DNA of 64,000 nt from contig CM041086.1 in NCBI GenBank assembly GCA_023079485.1, forward strand, positions 13,462,401 to 13,526,400. Direction: 5' to 3'. The notes beneath the pieces are model-generated. The model was given only the letters and a program-made list of their open reading frames with translations. It did not search any database and was not told the origin of the DNA. Every line of letters starts with the position of its first letter. Position 1 is the stretch's first letter. Shown one piece after another: positions 38,853 through 51,861 of the stretch. Source of the stretch: Archilochus colubris. Taxonomy: Eukaryota > Chordata > Aves > Apodiformes > Trochilidae. Both the position numbers and the translations under genes were made by a program.

Positions 38853-41583
38853 GCCTTTGAAATGTCATACTCATGAGGAGGGCCTTAAATATGCTGAATA
38901 ATGCTTCTGAACACTTTTTCCCCTGTTTTCTTCCTCAAAGTATTTCAAGTGAGTGAAGGTGATAGGCTGTGCTGCTCTGCTTTTCTCACTGTTTTATTCT
39001 TGCTTTCCTTACTGAAAGACAGAACCAGAGGCTCCTTTATTTCCTGTCTTTGATCAAGCCTTGCCCTTCTTCTGAAAGTACCAGCATGCTGGGCCCTCAA
39101 GTCAAAACTTTTCATGCTTAGTTGTTGCTTATATACAGATACATTTTTGAGAAGTCCTGTTCTCAAAAGTGCTTAATACTCCTTGGAAGAAGGTTTTAGC
39201 ACATTTGTAAACAACCTTTTGTCTCTTTTCAGGTTGAAATACTCAGCTTCTCTGTAAAATGGAAGCAATATTTCTTTGTCTAATGTAAGCACTGAGTCAT
39301 GGGAAATTCATTCACTGATAATAATGAAACATCTAAAAAGCATTAGACAGAACCTATTACGAGCTTCATGGGAGAGCTTGACAGTAACTCCGCTGCTAGC
39401 ACCCAGAACCAAACTGCTGGTTCATTTTACTGCCAAGTTTTGCTCTTCTTTCTACTGCATTTGTGTGTTCTTTATGAAGACTGTGTAAAACTGAGCTAGC
39501 AAAGATAAAAATATTGTTAAAATAAATATATAGTATGCAAACTTACAAGACTTACAAGAATAGAAATCCTTCCTAGTAAAGCTCTGCACTTGATGCTGGA
39601 AAGATCCTGAGCTGGCATAGCTCCAGGAAGTGAGAAGCAATGGGATGCATTTTAGAGGCCTTTCTGGTTGTGATCAAACCTCAAGGGGAATGGCATTGTC
39701 CTGATTCTCCAAGCTAAGCACATGCTTGAGTGTGATGTGGAATTCCAGGCTCCTGAGGGCTTCACCAGTGTTCATAACATGGGGGTCACTTCTTGGGACA
39801 GAGGTCAAAGTGTAAGAGTCCAAGCAAAGCCTCTGCCCAAATGTCTGCTGTGTTTCTGTAACTGTCTGAAAAATGTAAAGGTAGGAAAAGCTCTTCATTC
39901 ATCAGCTTTGTGGGTACCACCCATTGAGCACTGGAAAGGAAAGATGAATTTAAAGACTCTAATATCAGATTACATCAATTTAAAAACAGGAATATAAGGT
40001 GAGGGTAAAAGTGAAATCTCCTGTGCTGCTTGTAGAAAGGGTGAGCAAACAGTAAATCAGAACCAGATGGCAACTTGGTTGAAGTTTTGGTTCAAACTAT
40101 AGCTCTGATTTGCAGACTACAGCTCTTGTTGCAAAGACAAATTTTTACTTATTGTCATTTTTAATTTTCCAGTTTTGATTTTGTTCAAATCAATGCTTAG
40201 AGTATATTTAGAAAAGAATCTTCCTACAGAGATTTAAAAATATGAGAATTCTTCAAAGAAACTTGATGCAAAGTTATCAGAAGCCTACACTGCTGGTTGA
40301 CTTATCAGGTAACTTAATTTCCTGTGAGGAGAAAGTCAGATCTGGAGTGTAGTTATAAAATGATTCACAGATTTCTTCCTCATCTCCCAACTGCTTCCCT
40401 CCTACTGAAAATACAAATGCAGTTTCTCCTATAGATATCCGTGCAAGTCAGTCTCACACACACTTTCTTCCTGTAGACAGATAAGTGAATAATCCAGATA
40501 TATACAAATTAAAGTAGCTCGACAAGGAATAAAGTTCATAGTATTTTAATTGATCCAGGAAGTCTTTTCTATTTCTGCTCAGCTAGAACACAAACAACAT
40601 CCTTGAGATTTTATTCTCCTGTTCAAAAAGGGATAGAATTATGACACATTTTGAGGATTAGTACATGCCTCTCATTAGTCTCATTAGGATTAGTCTCTCA
40701 ACCCCAAGCAGAATGTCTTTCTCTTTCAAAGGAATGTGAGCATTTTAAAAACACCAGAGAGTGGTGGATTGCTTTACAATGATTAGAAATGTTGTTTGTC
40801 TAGCCTGCTTTTTGTATTGTACTGATGTAGTATCTGTTGTGTAGATACTGAGCACAAAGGGTTGAGTTCTTCTGGATGTTCTGTTAAGAGAAATTAAAAT
40901 TCTCCTGCAGGATTAAGATTTTGCTCCACTGCACGTAAATATTTTCTTCTATTAAGTTAATGAGCAGACTTATTTTAGTGTATTGAAAAGGAGGGAGAAT
41001 TGGGAAGAGTCCTTGGTTCTTTTTATCATAGAAACACAGATTTTCAATTCATGTGTCATTTAATAGCATGCACATCCAAATATGAAGGATAACAAGTTTG
41101 TAAAAGCTAGTCCCCAAATAATATTTTAATATTCATTAGTAGAAGGCAGTGACACTGAGGTGCATTTATCCTGTAAATTGCCCTGCACTGACATTGGGAA
41201 TAATCTAATATAATGACAAAAAGCTCTTCCAAACGATAAAGTGATTCAGCTGACAAACTGGCAATTACTCCCACAGACTTTTCAAGTCTCTTTAAATAAA
41301 ACATTTGTTCAAACATTCCACTGTGTGCCTTGTGTCATCTGCACCAAGATAGATGCTGCGTTATATCCTATCAGTTACTTTTAATTAAAAATACTTCACT
41401 GCCTATTGATGTACCTGGAAATGCACAGCTTTTAGATTTTTGGAACAGTGCAATTTCCCTTTTGGTGACCTTTTTGGTGACTGAGGAGAAGAGTGCATTA
41501 GTTAGTATAATGGCTACAGCTTTTTATTCATTCATAAGAAATCTGTATTTTGTTTATACTTCATAGTCACCGTTAAGCATAAC
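38853..41583. other. unique AT-rich non-coding DNA
   Basis: No exon, RNA gene or repeat family recognised. Frames reach 91 codons (39722-39997) and overlap an opposite-strand frame. Confidence 0.4.
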
Positions 41584-41630
41584 TACTATTATTACAATCA
41601 ATTACAAACAATTACTATTATTACAATCAA
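41584..41630. repeat. two 18-bp direct repeats, period 29 bp
   Basis: The 18-mer tactattattacaatcaa occurs at 41584-41601 and exactly again at 41613-41630. The spacer between them contains a related acaa-rich sequence. It looks like a local slippage duplication. Confidence 0.8.
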
Positions 41631-42287
41631 ACAAAGCCAGACCAGATTGCCTTGACTTGCCCAGTTGTTTTCTGCCCTGTGTACTGGTTCAATACTCACA
41701 GCAATTTACCAGCAGACCTCCAATGCTCTTACCCTTTGGTTGCTGTTTTCAGCACAGAGGCTTCAGGATAACAAGACATCACTTCCAGTGAATATTAACA
41801 AAAGACATTAATGCAGTTAGTTTAGAATAATTGATTAGGCAGCACATAAACTAATAATCTGTCCCTATGTTAAATATTTTGGCACTGCAGGAGAGATTAC
41901 ATTTTTAAGGCTGAACACAACTTGCAGAGCAGGGTTTGGTGAGAGAAGGCCATGTATTAACTTATCTGTTATAGTTAAAAATAAGGTTTGCACAGAACTT
42001 CTTGGAATAAGTGTCCCTGAAGAAGGCACCTAAGGGATGTCATACGTGCCTGAAAGCTTAGAATTTTTTCCCCTTCAGATATGTGATGTTGGCCAATAAC
42101 TGAGGCTATTTGCTTACCCTTTGAACCTTGCTGCAGCAGCACTATGGCTAAACCCACACATGCATCCAGGTTATGTGTCCCTGTCCCATTTATTCTTAAG
42201 GTTTGTCAGAGCATTGGTAGCAAACTCCCCATCATCTGCTGAGAGCTACTTAGTCCTTAGGATGAATTAAAATCTGGGTGTGAATCA
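41631..42287. other. unique non-coding DNA
   Basis: About 650 bp of AT-rich sequence between the direct repeats and a CR1 copy. Nothing recognisable. Confidence 0.4.
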
Positions 42288-42611
42288 AAGCAGGGTCACC
42301 AGGAATGCAGCCAAGTGGGCTTTGAATGTCTCCAGGGAAGGAGACTCCACAACCTCCCTGGGCAGCCTGTGCCAGGGCCCTGTCACCCTCAACAGTAAAA
42401 AAATTCTTTCTAATATAAGGAACCACCTCTGCTCCAGTTTATAGCCATTGCCCCTTGTCCTGTTATTAGTCACCCCTGAGAAAAGCTTTACTTTATCTTC
42501 CTGGCACTCACCTGTTTCACATTTAGAAATATTGATAAGGTCACCCCTCAATCTCTTCTTCCCCAAGCTGAAGAGACCCAGCTCCCTCAGCCCTTCCTCA
42601 TAAGGGAGAAT
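42288..42611 (-). mobile_element. CR1 LINE fragment of a different, older subfamily
   Basis: A minus-orientation CR1 segment lacking the terminal octamers. It runs from cagggtcaccaggaatgcag through gaatgtctccagggaaggag, aattctttctaatataagga and ccccttgtcctgttattagt to cagctccctcagcccttcct. The minus-strand frame at 42285-42644 keeps the CR1 pol C-terminal motifs [40 protein letters not shown] and LAAF. The upstream residues before YEE are flanking sequence. The absence of the 3' UTR and the sequence differences mark it as another subfamily from 33618 and 58836, truncated at both ends. Confidence 0.88.
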
Positions 42612-44056
42612 GCCTGTTACCTGTTCAAAACTTTTGAATTTCAACTTTGTGGTTATTAATTGATAATGACTTTAGATCACCTACACGTGGTAATTTAGTA
42701 ATCTTTCAATTTTTAGTGTTTTTTCAAGATTGATATTTATGAGGTGTTTATAACATTATATTTTAATGCCATTAAGCAGAATGGTAACAAAATAAAGTAA
42801 TATTTCTGCTGTATCATGTTCAATAATGTATATGATTGTTTCTCTGAGGAAGAAAGAAACCCTGGGTGTTCTTGAGAGATTCTGAGCAACAGAGGCTGTA
42901 CTAAAAGAAGGGAAATTGGCATAACAGAGTTCCTGGGAGCTCCTAAAACCACTCCAGAATTTATATGGAACAAATTTATTCTAAATTAAGTTAGTAATTG
43001 CTTCAGGATAGCATGACTGTCATCCTCCAAAAAAAAAACATGTTCCCAAGAATAGTACATAGAAACTCATGAGCAAGATTAATTACCTTGTGAGCTGAGA
43101 TGGAAAAGTAAACTCAGACCTTGAAAGGCAATATGTATTAAATTAAGTCTTGAGAAAACAGCTTGGTTACATACAAGAAACTTCTCTCCTTTCCCTCCTA
43201 CTTCCCTTATTTTTGTCTTTTTTTTTGCTGCTGTGTCCAATATCTGCACATACATTGTCATATGTACAGGTAGTAATAAATAAGAATGTCTCCAATTGAT
43301 GTTCCCAGAAATGACAGCTTCTGAAATAGAGTCAGTCATCTGACATATCAATCTTCCTTCTGAATCTTAGAAAACTCTACTTCTCTTCTGGATTTGTCAG
43401 CTGCCTTTCAGAGTCATGGTCTCTGTGGTTTGGCTGCTACATCTTTTAAACTGCATGGGATAATCAAAGTTGTTCCTGTTGGATCTCATTAAAATCTTTT
43501 TAAGAAATGCCAGAGGCTTTTGCAAAGCAATAGGCTGCACATCCCCAGAGCTCCATGCTCTTTGGTTTCTCACAATTCTTGCCCATGTTTCAGATAAGTG
43601 ACTGTGCAGTGCTCCCACTCCTAATCCGGCTTCCTTAAAAGGTGGCCAAAGTTTCAAGAAAGTACTGTACAAATAATACTCTTCCAACATTTTTTTCACA
43701 GATTTTATGTTGTTTAGGTTCTGTTGTAACAGATTTGAGTGGTGGTACATCTTATACTACTGGTTCTTATTTAAAGCATATTGTCCTCATAGAAAAATTA
43801 ACTTGAATTAGGCAAGGCCAACTAATGAATGTTTTTGTCCATTCTTCCTTAACAGGAATTAAGGGTTTTACACTGGCTCTGACATGGATTTCTGAGGCTC
43901 TGAGACAAGAAAATCAACCACACAGGCAACTGGCATCCATGTGAGTATGCTGTTCTCTTGGTGCCAAACAAAATATCCTCTAAGGTTTCCAGGCAATCAT
44001 TAAGATTAAATAGAACAATCAGGCTAAATGAGCATAGTTTGTCAGTCAGATGACTC
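42612..44056. other. unique non-coding DNA
   Basis: No repeat family recognised. A 117-codon minus-strand frame at 43397-43750 shows no domain, signal or coding-like neighbourhood and I treat it as chance. Confidence 0.35.
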
Positions 44057-44088
44057 AGAATATTTTTATGAGAATATTTTTATGAGAG
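44057..44088. repeat. short tandem duplication, 15-bp unit twice
   Basis: The block agaatatttttatg occurs twice in a row, followed by agag. It is a minor slippage product. Confidence 0.7.
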
Positions 44089-47000
44089 TACATTTGAGTG
44101 GTTGAGATGGTTTTCATTTCCTAGCAGGAACTTGATCTCCATTCACAGTGAGTCAGCACACTTGCATCTGCTGAGGCTCTTGCTCTACATCCCTGGTGAA
44201 TTCAGCACTTTGCAATTTGCTGGCTAGATAGAGGTGCACAGAAAAGTGAATGGTGTTCTGTGTTGATTTGCAACAGGCAGGTGTGCTCATATGGAAAGCA
44301 ACCATGATAAGTGCTTCCCTTAGATGTTATTGGGTTTGGTGACTCTATTAAGTGACTCCTTTGGCATTGCAAGAAATGGTTTGCCAGGTCATGCTGTAGG
44401 GTGAAGTGTGGGTAACATGAAGATACATTTACCTTGCTGATCTTAATCACATACCTTTCTTATTTTTAAAAAATGTATCTATACCATAGTCATACAAATA
44501 GTACTGTTTTCCTGGGGCTCCTCAGCTTTGGTTCCTTATCTTCAGTCTCCTATCTGAACATGCATTTGATTTTCCCCTCTGAAGTGCCCAGTGATTCTAG
44601 AGCTGAATCCTCCTGACTAAAATGTTTCAGTCCTGTGAAACAGGAAAGTAAAATACTAAGGAATGACAGCAAAAAATATACATGAAGCTTTGGAATGTTG
44701 GCCCTAAGGGCAAACTATACAAGAATGTCAAAGATGCCAGGTGGAAGGAAACCACTCAAGGAAAACCTTGCCATCTGCTGTGACTCAGTGAATTTTGGAA
44801 TTATTTTATATAGTTTTATTGCCAAAAGGACAAGGGATTCATATCTTGTTGCAGTTCTTAGGATATACTGTTTTGATTCAGAGTTTTATTTATGAGATTG
44901 TGCATCATCTGGAAGGAACAAAAGTGCACCCTGTTGACAGGCAAAGGGTTTTGTGTAGCAATGGTCACAGTGTGACACCAGCACCATAGGGTGGACAGTG
45001 TGGGGACAAGTATAACCTGGAGACATTTTAAAGAAAATATCAAGTTACACAAATTAAAGCTGAAGGGATAAGAACACCAAGCCCACAAATAACACATTAC
45101 AACAATATGGGAGATGATTTATTAAGAGTTCTGTAGGAAAATCTGCTTCTGATGATGAAATGAGAGAAGGGCATGGCCAGGGTGTAGGCTCCTGAGCAGT
45201 GTTCTAAACCATGTGCTAGAAAAGATGGGATAATTGTACATGATTCTTGTTGTTCTTAGTGGACCGAGCATGCATTAAATTAAGAAATCTGTAGGCTTGT
45301 AGCACATCAAGCTGAAAGGTTATTTATGTATCCCACAATAACCAGGTAAGAATGCAGTTACTCATAGATGTGTTATAAATACATGTTCATTGCTATTTGC
45401 AGTTCTGTTTTGAAGATCTTTCATTTTTCACACGTGGCAAGCTTCTAAAATATCCTCCTTACTTACTACTTACTTCCACACTGTAGCATCCTCATTGAAA
45501 AGGCACTGGCAGAAAGATCTTGCATTTTAGAATTTCCACCAAGAGTCTGAAAGCTCCCACTGAAGGTGCAAGAGGGATGTTACAGACATCGCATTACCAT
45601 AAAGCTCAGAATATTTATCTGCATCTCAGGGAAGCAGTCACTCAGCTTTCTGTAAAGGCAAGAAGCATGAAGAGACTGGGATCCATTATCAGCCCTCTTG
45701 GGCAGAACTGCAATACAGAGTCATCTGCTTAATATTGCTTATTGCTAATTTTGTGCATGATAACCGAAGCATGAACAATATCAGAGCAAGAAGCAAACTA
45801 GATCTATAGCTGCATAGCCAAGCTTAGCAAAATATATTGCTGAGCTCCCACAGCCAAAGAATTCTGCAGAATATCAGCTGAACCAGGATGTTCCAGCTCA
45901 CTGGGCCTCCACTCACCATATGCTTGTGCAGCTTCACCTTTAATGGCAAATAGCTATGCTCAGGGGTTGGAGGCATTAAAAATTAGGAAGGGATGCTGGG
46001 GTGAAGCTGCATGATATTGAAAATTGATGGGTTTGGTTCCTTCCTATGTCTTCTTGAGTTGTCAGGCAATGACAATGAAGTGAGCCTGGCTGAAATCACT
46101 CACATGAGTGAGGAGGGTGTATTAGTCTTAGAAAAATGTATATGCAAAGTAATGCTGTGGAGATTACTGTGAGGAAAATCCACTCTTGTCTGACTGTCCA
46201 TTCTATGAGAGAAGAAAGGGAAAGAATGATGGTGTTATTATATGGCTTGCCCGTTTAAACAAGAAAGGTTCTTCCTTCTAAGACTACCCAATGCAAGAGG
46301 AATTATCTGTGCATTTTGAGGGTGACCCAGCTATAGGCAAACTTTTTTCTGAGCATATAGGATACCTGGTAGGACTTTGTGACAGTCCTTGCATCCTTCA
46401 TGCATTTTTTTTTTAGTTGTAAGTTTTAAACTTTGCACTGGTGAAGAGTTTGAGGATGCTCTCTGGTTTGATGCAGAACCTCAGGATCATCCTAAATTTT
46501 GTCTGTTTCTACTGGAAGGAAACACTGAGCAAAATGTCAAAAGGAAAATATTTATGTCTTGTTTTATAATAATGTGTCAAACACAAGATTGCTTTTACAT
46601 CGTCACATTTAACTGCCAATTCTTTTCCTGGGAATTAATGCACAAATGCTGCAATTAAACTATTGCGAGGAAAGAAATAGAGTTTACATTTCCCTGTTCT
46701 TTTAATAGCAAAAAACCCATTTGCACTAAAACCACACTTAGAGGAGGTAATTGAAAAAGTTTAGCTCGATCGAGTTGATATTAATGTAATATTTTTCCTA
46801 TTTATAAAGCCAAGAAATCTTCAGAAGACTTCAGCATTTGCAGGCTGCAGTGCAGACAAACTCAGCACCACTGAGGGTTTTAATATTTTGGGATTTTTGA
46901 GAGGGGGAGGATGTTTAGTTTTAATTTAAGCAAAAAAAACCTTAGAGAATATCATTGCATATTTACCTCACCTTCCTTTTTACTGTAGTAAAAAGTAGAA

Positions 47001-47860
47001 TTGCATCTGAGCAGGAGGCCCCAGGCACCTTATCAATTGTGGGTAACTGGGGCTGCTTTTTAGTGGGGTTAGAACTGGGCTACCATTAAAGCATTAAAAA
47101 CTGGAAGAACAAAATTACAAGGGAAAGGGATGAGGGAATTTGTCATTTTTGGTGCCTGCTACAGACAGTGCACTGGGTCTTGCTGTGAGTTAAACATCAT
47201 CTTGCTACTAACAGATAATCTCAAAAAAAAAGCTACTTCCCTGCTGGCCAGTGGCTTGACACCCCAGCTGTGGAGATAGTCAGGACAGGATTATCAGGAG
47301 CTCTCTGTGAAATCTTCTTAATAAATGTGGTTCCATCCGGAATAGTAATTTGGATAAACATGATCTCAGGCTGTTCAGAAACAGTGCAAGATAATGCATT
47401 TTCTACCAAAAATGTGCTCCTCTGTTTATTCTAAAAAAATCAATGTTCCTACGATGAATTTTAATCCTAGTGTCATATTTGTCCCCTTTAAATGTGCCCT
47501 TCTGCTAACACTGAGGGCAATAATAAGATGGAGTCAAATGCAAGTCAAATTAATGGGCAATTGCTAAGGGAAAATATTAGGAACAGCTATAAAATCATGT
47601 GCCATTACCAGCATTTTATTTTGACCATAAATGGCAATAATTATTCTTTCATGAATATTTCAGAAGACCTGGACAGGTTATTGGGATTGAGCATTCAATT
47701 TCACTGCACTTTGTTCACATTAGAAACTCTGGCAATGCTGTTTTGCTTTTTTTAAAGTACAATTTGTCATTTCCATCCAAATAGTTTATTTGACATGTCT
47801 GTATATGCTCTTTGGATACCACTTAAAACTTTGCCTTTCGGAGGGTATGAAGTCACTTAG
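44089..47860. other. unique AT-rich non-coding DNA
   Basis: No exon, RNA gene or repeat family recognised over nearly 4 kb. Frames are 60-89 codons. Confidence 0.4.
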
Positions 47861-47935
47861 TTAGAATACAGTACTTAATTAGAATACTTTATTAGAATAT
47901 TATATAGAATATATTTATTTATTAGAATACTTAAT
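47861..47935. repeat. imperfect ttagaata array
   Basis: Four to five imperfect copies of ttagaata, with acttaatt and tttatt spacers, make an AT-only stretch of about 75 bp. It is low complexity with a degenerate tandem structure. Confidence 0.6.
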
Positions 47936-50900
47936 TTTAAAAAGACTAAGCCAGGAAAGCAACTAAGCCCCCATTGTGTGGTTCCCTAAACATATATAGG
48001 CACCAATATCTACTCAATGATTTATAGTTTTATTTGTTACATACTTAAAAATACTGTGTTCTAACATAATAATCTTAACCATTCCCACAGTTTGCACCTG
48101 GCACAAATTCAAGCTATCAGATCTGCATGAATGTAGGCTGGCTTGGGATGTAAAAATGCATCCAAAAGAAGTTTCTAAGAGAGCTCTGTAGGCCATGGCA
48201 CCAGTTTCATGCTTGATGAAAATCCTGTGTTGCTTAAATCATTTTGATAACCAGAATAAAAAGATGAATTCGCTCACATTAATTAAACATATTACCTAAA
48301 TGATGCACTGTAAATGCTGTTCTATCTTTCCTGCTTAAAATTTCCATGTTATAAAAGGCTTGCAGAACAAGAGATGTGAAGGGGAAAGAATTAGAAAATA
48401 CTTTGAAGATTTTTAAATAAAACATTCCATATAGTTAATTTTCCTTAGAGCAAAATTACAACACACTTCAGAGAAAGTGAAATGTCAATCAAAATAACAA
48501 AAACAATACTATTAGTGACCCCTGAAGAACTCACAAGCAGGCAGGTTAATCAAGCTTTTTTTCAATACACCCATCTGAATTTCAACACAAAGTAATTAAT
48601 TTCATGTTCCAGTACAGAAATGTATCAAATATAATCTTTGGATGTGTGCCTTTTCATAATATACTAATTAGTCCTTTTTACACTGTGACTTTGTTAAAAT
48701 GCAGGGGGGTGGTAGTACAATGCTGACATTTCAAAGGTCTGGCCTTACATTCTCTGATAATCCACTGGATTTGTAAAAACTGCTTTTTCTTAGTCACCAG
48801 ACAGAAGCAATATGTTTTCCCAGCTTCTTTGTTCTGCTGATGTATAAATCAAACCTAGCTTATTTAACTGGTATATTTTTCATCTCTTAGTTGTTTGGGG
48901 ATTTTTTTTCCCTCTGGAGAAGAGCTACTCCATCCCCTCTGCTGAGGCTGGAGGGCTCTGCTGGCAGTGACCTTGTGTGTTAAAGAGAAGCTCCACGTGG
49001 CCCAGGGCAAAATCTTTTCTAAATTCAGCTTTTCTTTTCTTTTTCTGTCCACTTGCTCTCCTAACCTGCTTAACTGTTTGTGGTTCCAATCCAATCCCTC
49101 CAGAATTAGAATCTGCCATAATTTACAGTTTGGGGACTTGGCCAACTCTCATTCCCCCCCCATCTCTCTGATTCCACCTGTTCAAGCACACCTCTGAAGT
49201 TTTCCACTGACATTTGCACTGATAAAATGAGCAATTTAACATGTGAAGTGGGGAAATATCTATAAAAAGGAAGGAAAGAGAATGTGTAATTTTCTTCTTT
49301 TGAGCGTCTCCACTCTTGAATGCTGGAGAATGTATGTTAACTGTAGAAACCTGTTTTGAGAGCACTTCAGCAAAATAGTAGGATCTGGACACCAGATTTG
49401 TTTTCCCATACAGTATTTCTATAGGCAGTGTTTCTATTTTTCATATAATTTCTTGGAGATGCTGAGACGTGTGTGTCACAATGTCAATGATTTCCTTTCT
49501 ACTTGGAATTAAGGGTGTTTTCTGGAAAGGACAGGACTCATGTTAGAGTTTGATTGCTAAGGTTTTATCCAAACAGGACATGACAATTTATCTGTGTTCG
49601 AGCTTATGGTGCAGCTGGAGCTACATATGGTGGGCACATACAGAATATGGCTAAACATCTCATCACTACTAAAATAAAACCCAGCTGAAAGAGCAGTCCA
49701 TAAAGGATAGGAAATCTATGATGGCATTAGGGATATACAACTGCATATTAGGTTTATTGTTGGAGTGTAAAGGTTACTTTAATTTTATGAAAGGTCTGTC
49801 CCTGCTAGATATATAGACCTGGTTGTGAAATCCCTTATAAAACAGGTTTTGTTATGGCCTGGAGATGCAGCTTATCACAGGTAAGTAGAATATTGCATTG
49901 ATCTCTGCTGTAGATAATGAGACTGCCTGGTAGCAGCACTCTTGTCACATGAAACAAGTTGCTGACCACAGAGTAAAACACACTGGGAGGAGTTTCAGGT
50001 TTATTTTGAACCAAACTGTCATAAAAAGGGCAAAACTCAGTGTTAGCAGCTATGGGGGCAGGAGAAATCTGCTGGGGGATGAGGGAGGCATCTGTAAATA
50101 GCATTTTGGGCCCAAATGGGCATCATGGTCAGATGAGGAGGGGAAACACCTATTGCACTGATGGCTTACCAAAGGTCCTGGCCTTTTGCCCATGGGAGAG
50201 GAGGGTTTTTTGCTCCTGTCTGCCATCCTTGGGGACCTGTCAGCTGAACAGGGAGGAGGATGGGGAGCAGGTAGCACTTCCCTGTGTTCCTGGCACAAGG
50301 TGCTTGTTGCTAGGAATGCTATTAGAGCAGTATCCAGGGACTCAGTGAGTACACTTGTCTCATTGTGTTAGGTGAAGGGCTGTTACCAAAAGTAAAGTAC
50401 TCTGGCACATTGCAAAGTGGTAACACTTAATGACAAGAAGGATTTTGTTCTGGAGGGCACGTTATAAGGTACAAGTGCATGCACGTGGTATGCCCAAGTG
50501 GCTTGGTGGTTATGCAGAAGGAAGATGGATGAGATGGAGTTACTGATACTGAAGGAAGCTGATTCCCAGCCCTTCTCTTTGCTGGGAGGTGCTGCAGCCG
50601 TCCTGCTCCTGCCTGGCAGGGTGGTTGGCAAGTGACATCCCTGGCACCTGGGGTGCTGTATGCAGCTGGGTGGGGAACCAGGGTGGGGGAGACAACCTTT
50701 ATGTGGTGGTTTTTTACCTTTATCTGGGAGCAGACAGTGTGGATCACTAGAAGTGAGTTGGGGCATTCTGTCATTGCTTTTGTGCTTAAACACTGCAGCC
50801 CCCATAATATGATGTGATCCATGATATGATTAATAGAATATGGTTGAATGTAATCTATCCACAAAACTTGCTTTTTGCTTATTCTCTGTGCATTTTTCCT

Positions 50901-51034
50901 CTCAGTAAGCTGTTCTTCTCCTAACGCTCTCCTGCATATAATTAAGGTGTGAGGCTTATCCTGTGCATGCTCCTTGCCTGGCTACACAGAACTCTTCTCT
51001 CAGTGATTTATCTTCAAAGTACAACTAGATAAAT
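47936..51034. other. unique non-coding DNA
   Basis: Contains a slightly GC-richer part around 50040-50800, where long overlapping frames occur on both strands (102 codons plus; 140 and 145 codons minus at 50383-50864). No frame has a recognisable domain and they overlap each other, so no gene is called. Confidence 0.4.
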
Positions 51035-51090
51035 GGTGTGTGTATGTATATAAGATCTTATATTTATACATATATATATATATATATATA
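51035..51090. repeat. compound TG/TA microsatellite with a 16-bp palindrome
   Basis: A TGTGTGTATG start leads into the perfect palindrome atataagatcttatat (51048-51063), then ten TA units at 51071-51090. After the TA run the sequence tataagacctt resembles the palindrome half, so the array is bracketed by related sequences. Such AT palindromes can extrude cruciforms. Confidence 0.88.
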
Positions 51091-51832
51091 AGACCTTGGT
51101 CAACAGCAAAATGGATTTTTCTTTTAAGTCTTCCCACTCCTGAGTGTTCTCCACCCTGCTGTTACTGTGTTTTCATCATCCACTGCCTGTGAGCCAAAAT
51201 AAGGAGACTGTTATGCAAATGCTTGATGTTAAAGTGCATGGGTGACTTCTCCTGCTCATTTATATACATTTCTTTCACTAAATCCTGCCTATGGATTGTA
51301 AACTTCAGGGCAAAAAGCCAGGTTCTGCTCCCTACTGAGTGTGAAGAGTTCATATTTGCAATAGCAACATAAAACCAAATTATAGGGGTCTGCTGCACCC
51401 AGGTTCTGCTCTAACAGAGCCTTCTGTGGTACTGCCTCTGGTTAGGAAACCAAATGGATGGGAGACAGAGCCAAAAAGCTTAGTTTTGTTAAATTTCTCT
51501 GCTTTCTGTTAGGCAACTGAAGACTTTGGGCTAGAGAGAAATATAGCCTGACCAAATACAGCTGGTTTTGAGTGAGAGTGCAGCCTTAGGAATACAGGGT
51601 TTTATGTTACCAAACTGTGCTTTGGAATTAAAAGGAGATGTGTGGAAATACAGCATTGACAACATGTCAGCCTAGCTGACACCTTTCAGCTGGCAATGAA
51701 TACTGATTACCTTCTCCATAGCAGGCAATTCCTCTGTCTAACATCATTTCATTAAAATACATCTGAAAGGAAAGTCTGTTTGGTTCTAATTTTAAAGGAA
51801 TTTCTTGGGTAGATCAAGCTGCAAACATATGG
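51091..51832. other. unique non-coding DNA
   Basis: Nothing recognisable in about 740 bp. One 78-codon minus-strand frame has no domain. Confidence 0.4.
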
Positions 51833-51861
51833 TTTTTTTTTGGGGGGGAGGGGGGGAAGGG
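51833..51861 (+). repeat. T9 tract followed by G-rich quadruplex-capable run
   Basis: Nine T are followed by G7-A-G7-AA-G3 (G-run 51842-51861). Four or more GGG tracts with loops of one or two bases satisfy the usual pattern for a G-quadruplex on the plus strand. No promoter or gene is next to it. Confidence 0.8.

Noticed and set aside
43397..43750. 117-codon minus-strand frame
   Set aside because: No recognisable domain and no splice or promoter context; consistent with chance.
50383..50864. Overlapping minus-strand frames of 140 and 145 codons
   Set aside because: Two frames cover the same DNA, neither has a recognisable domain, and the region is slightly GC-richer, which lengthens chance frames.
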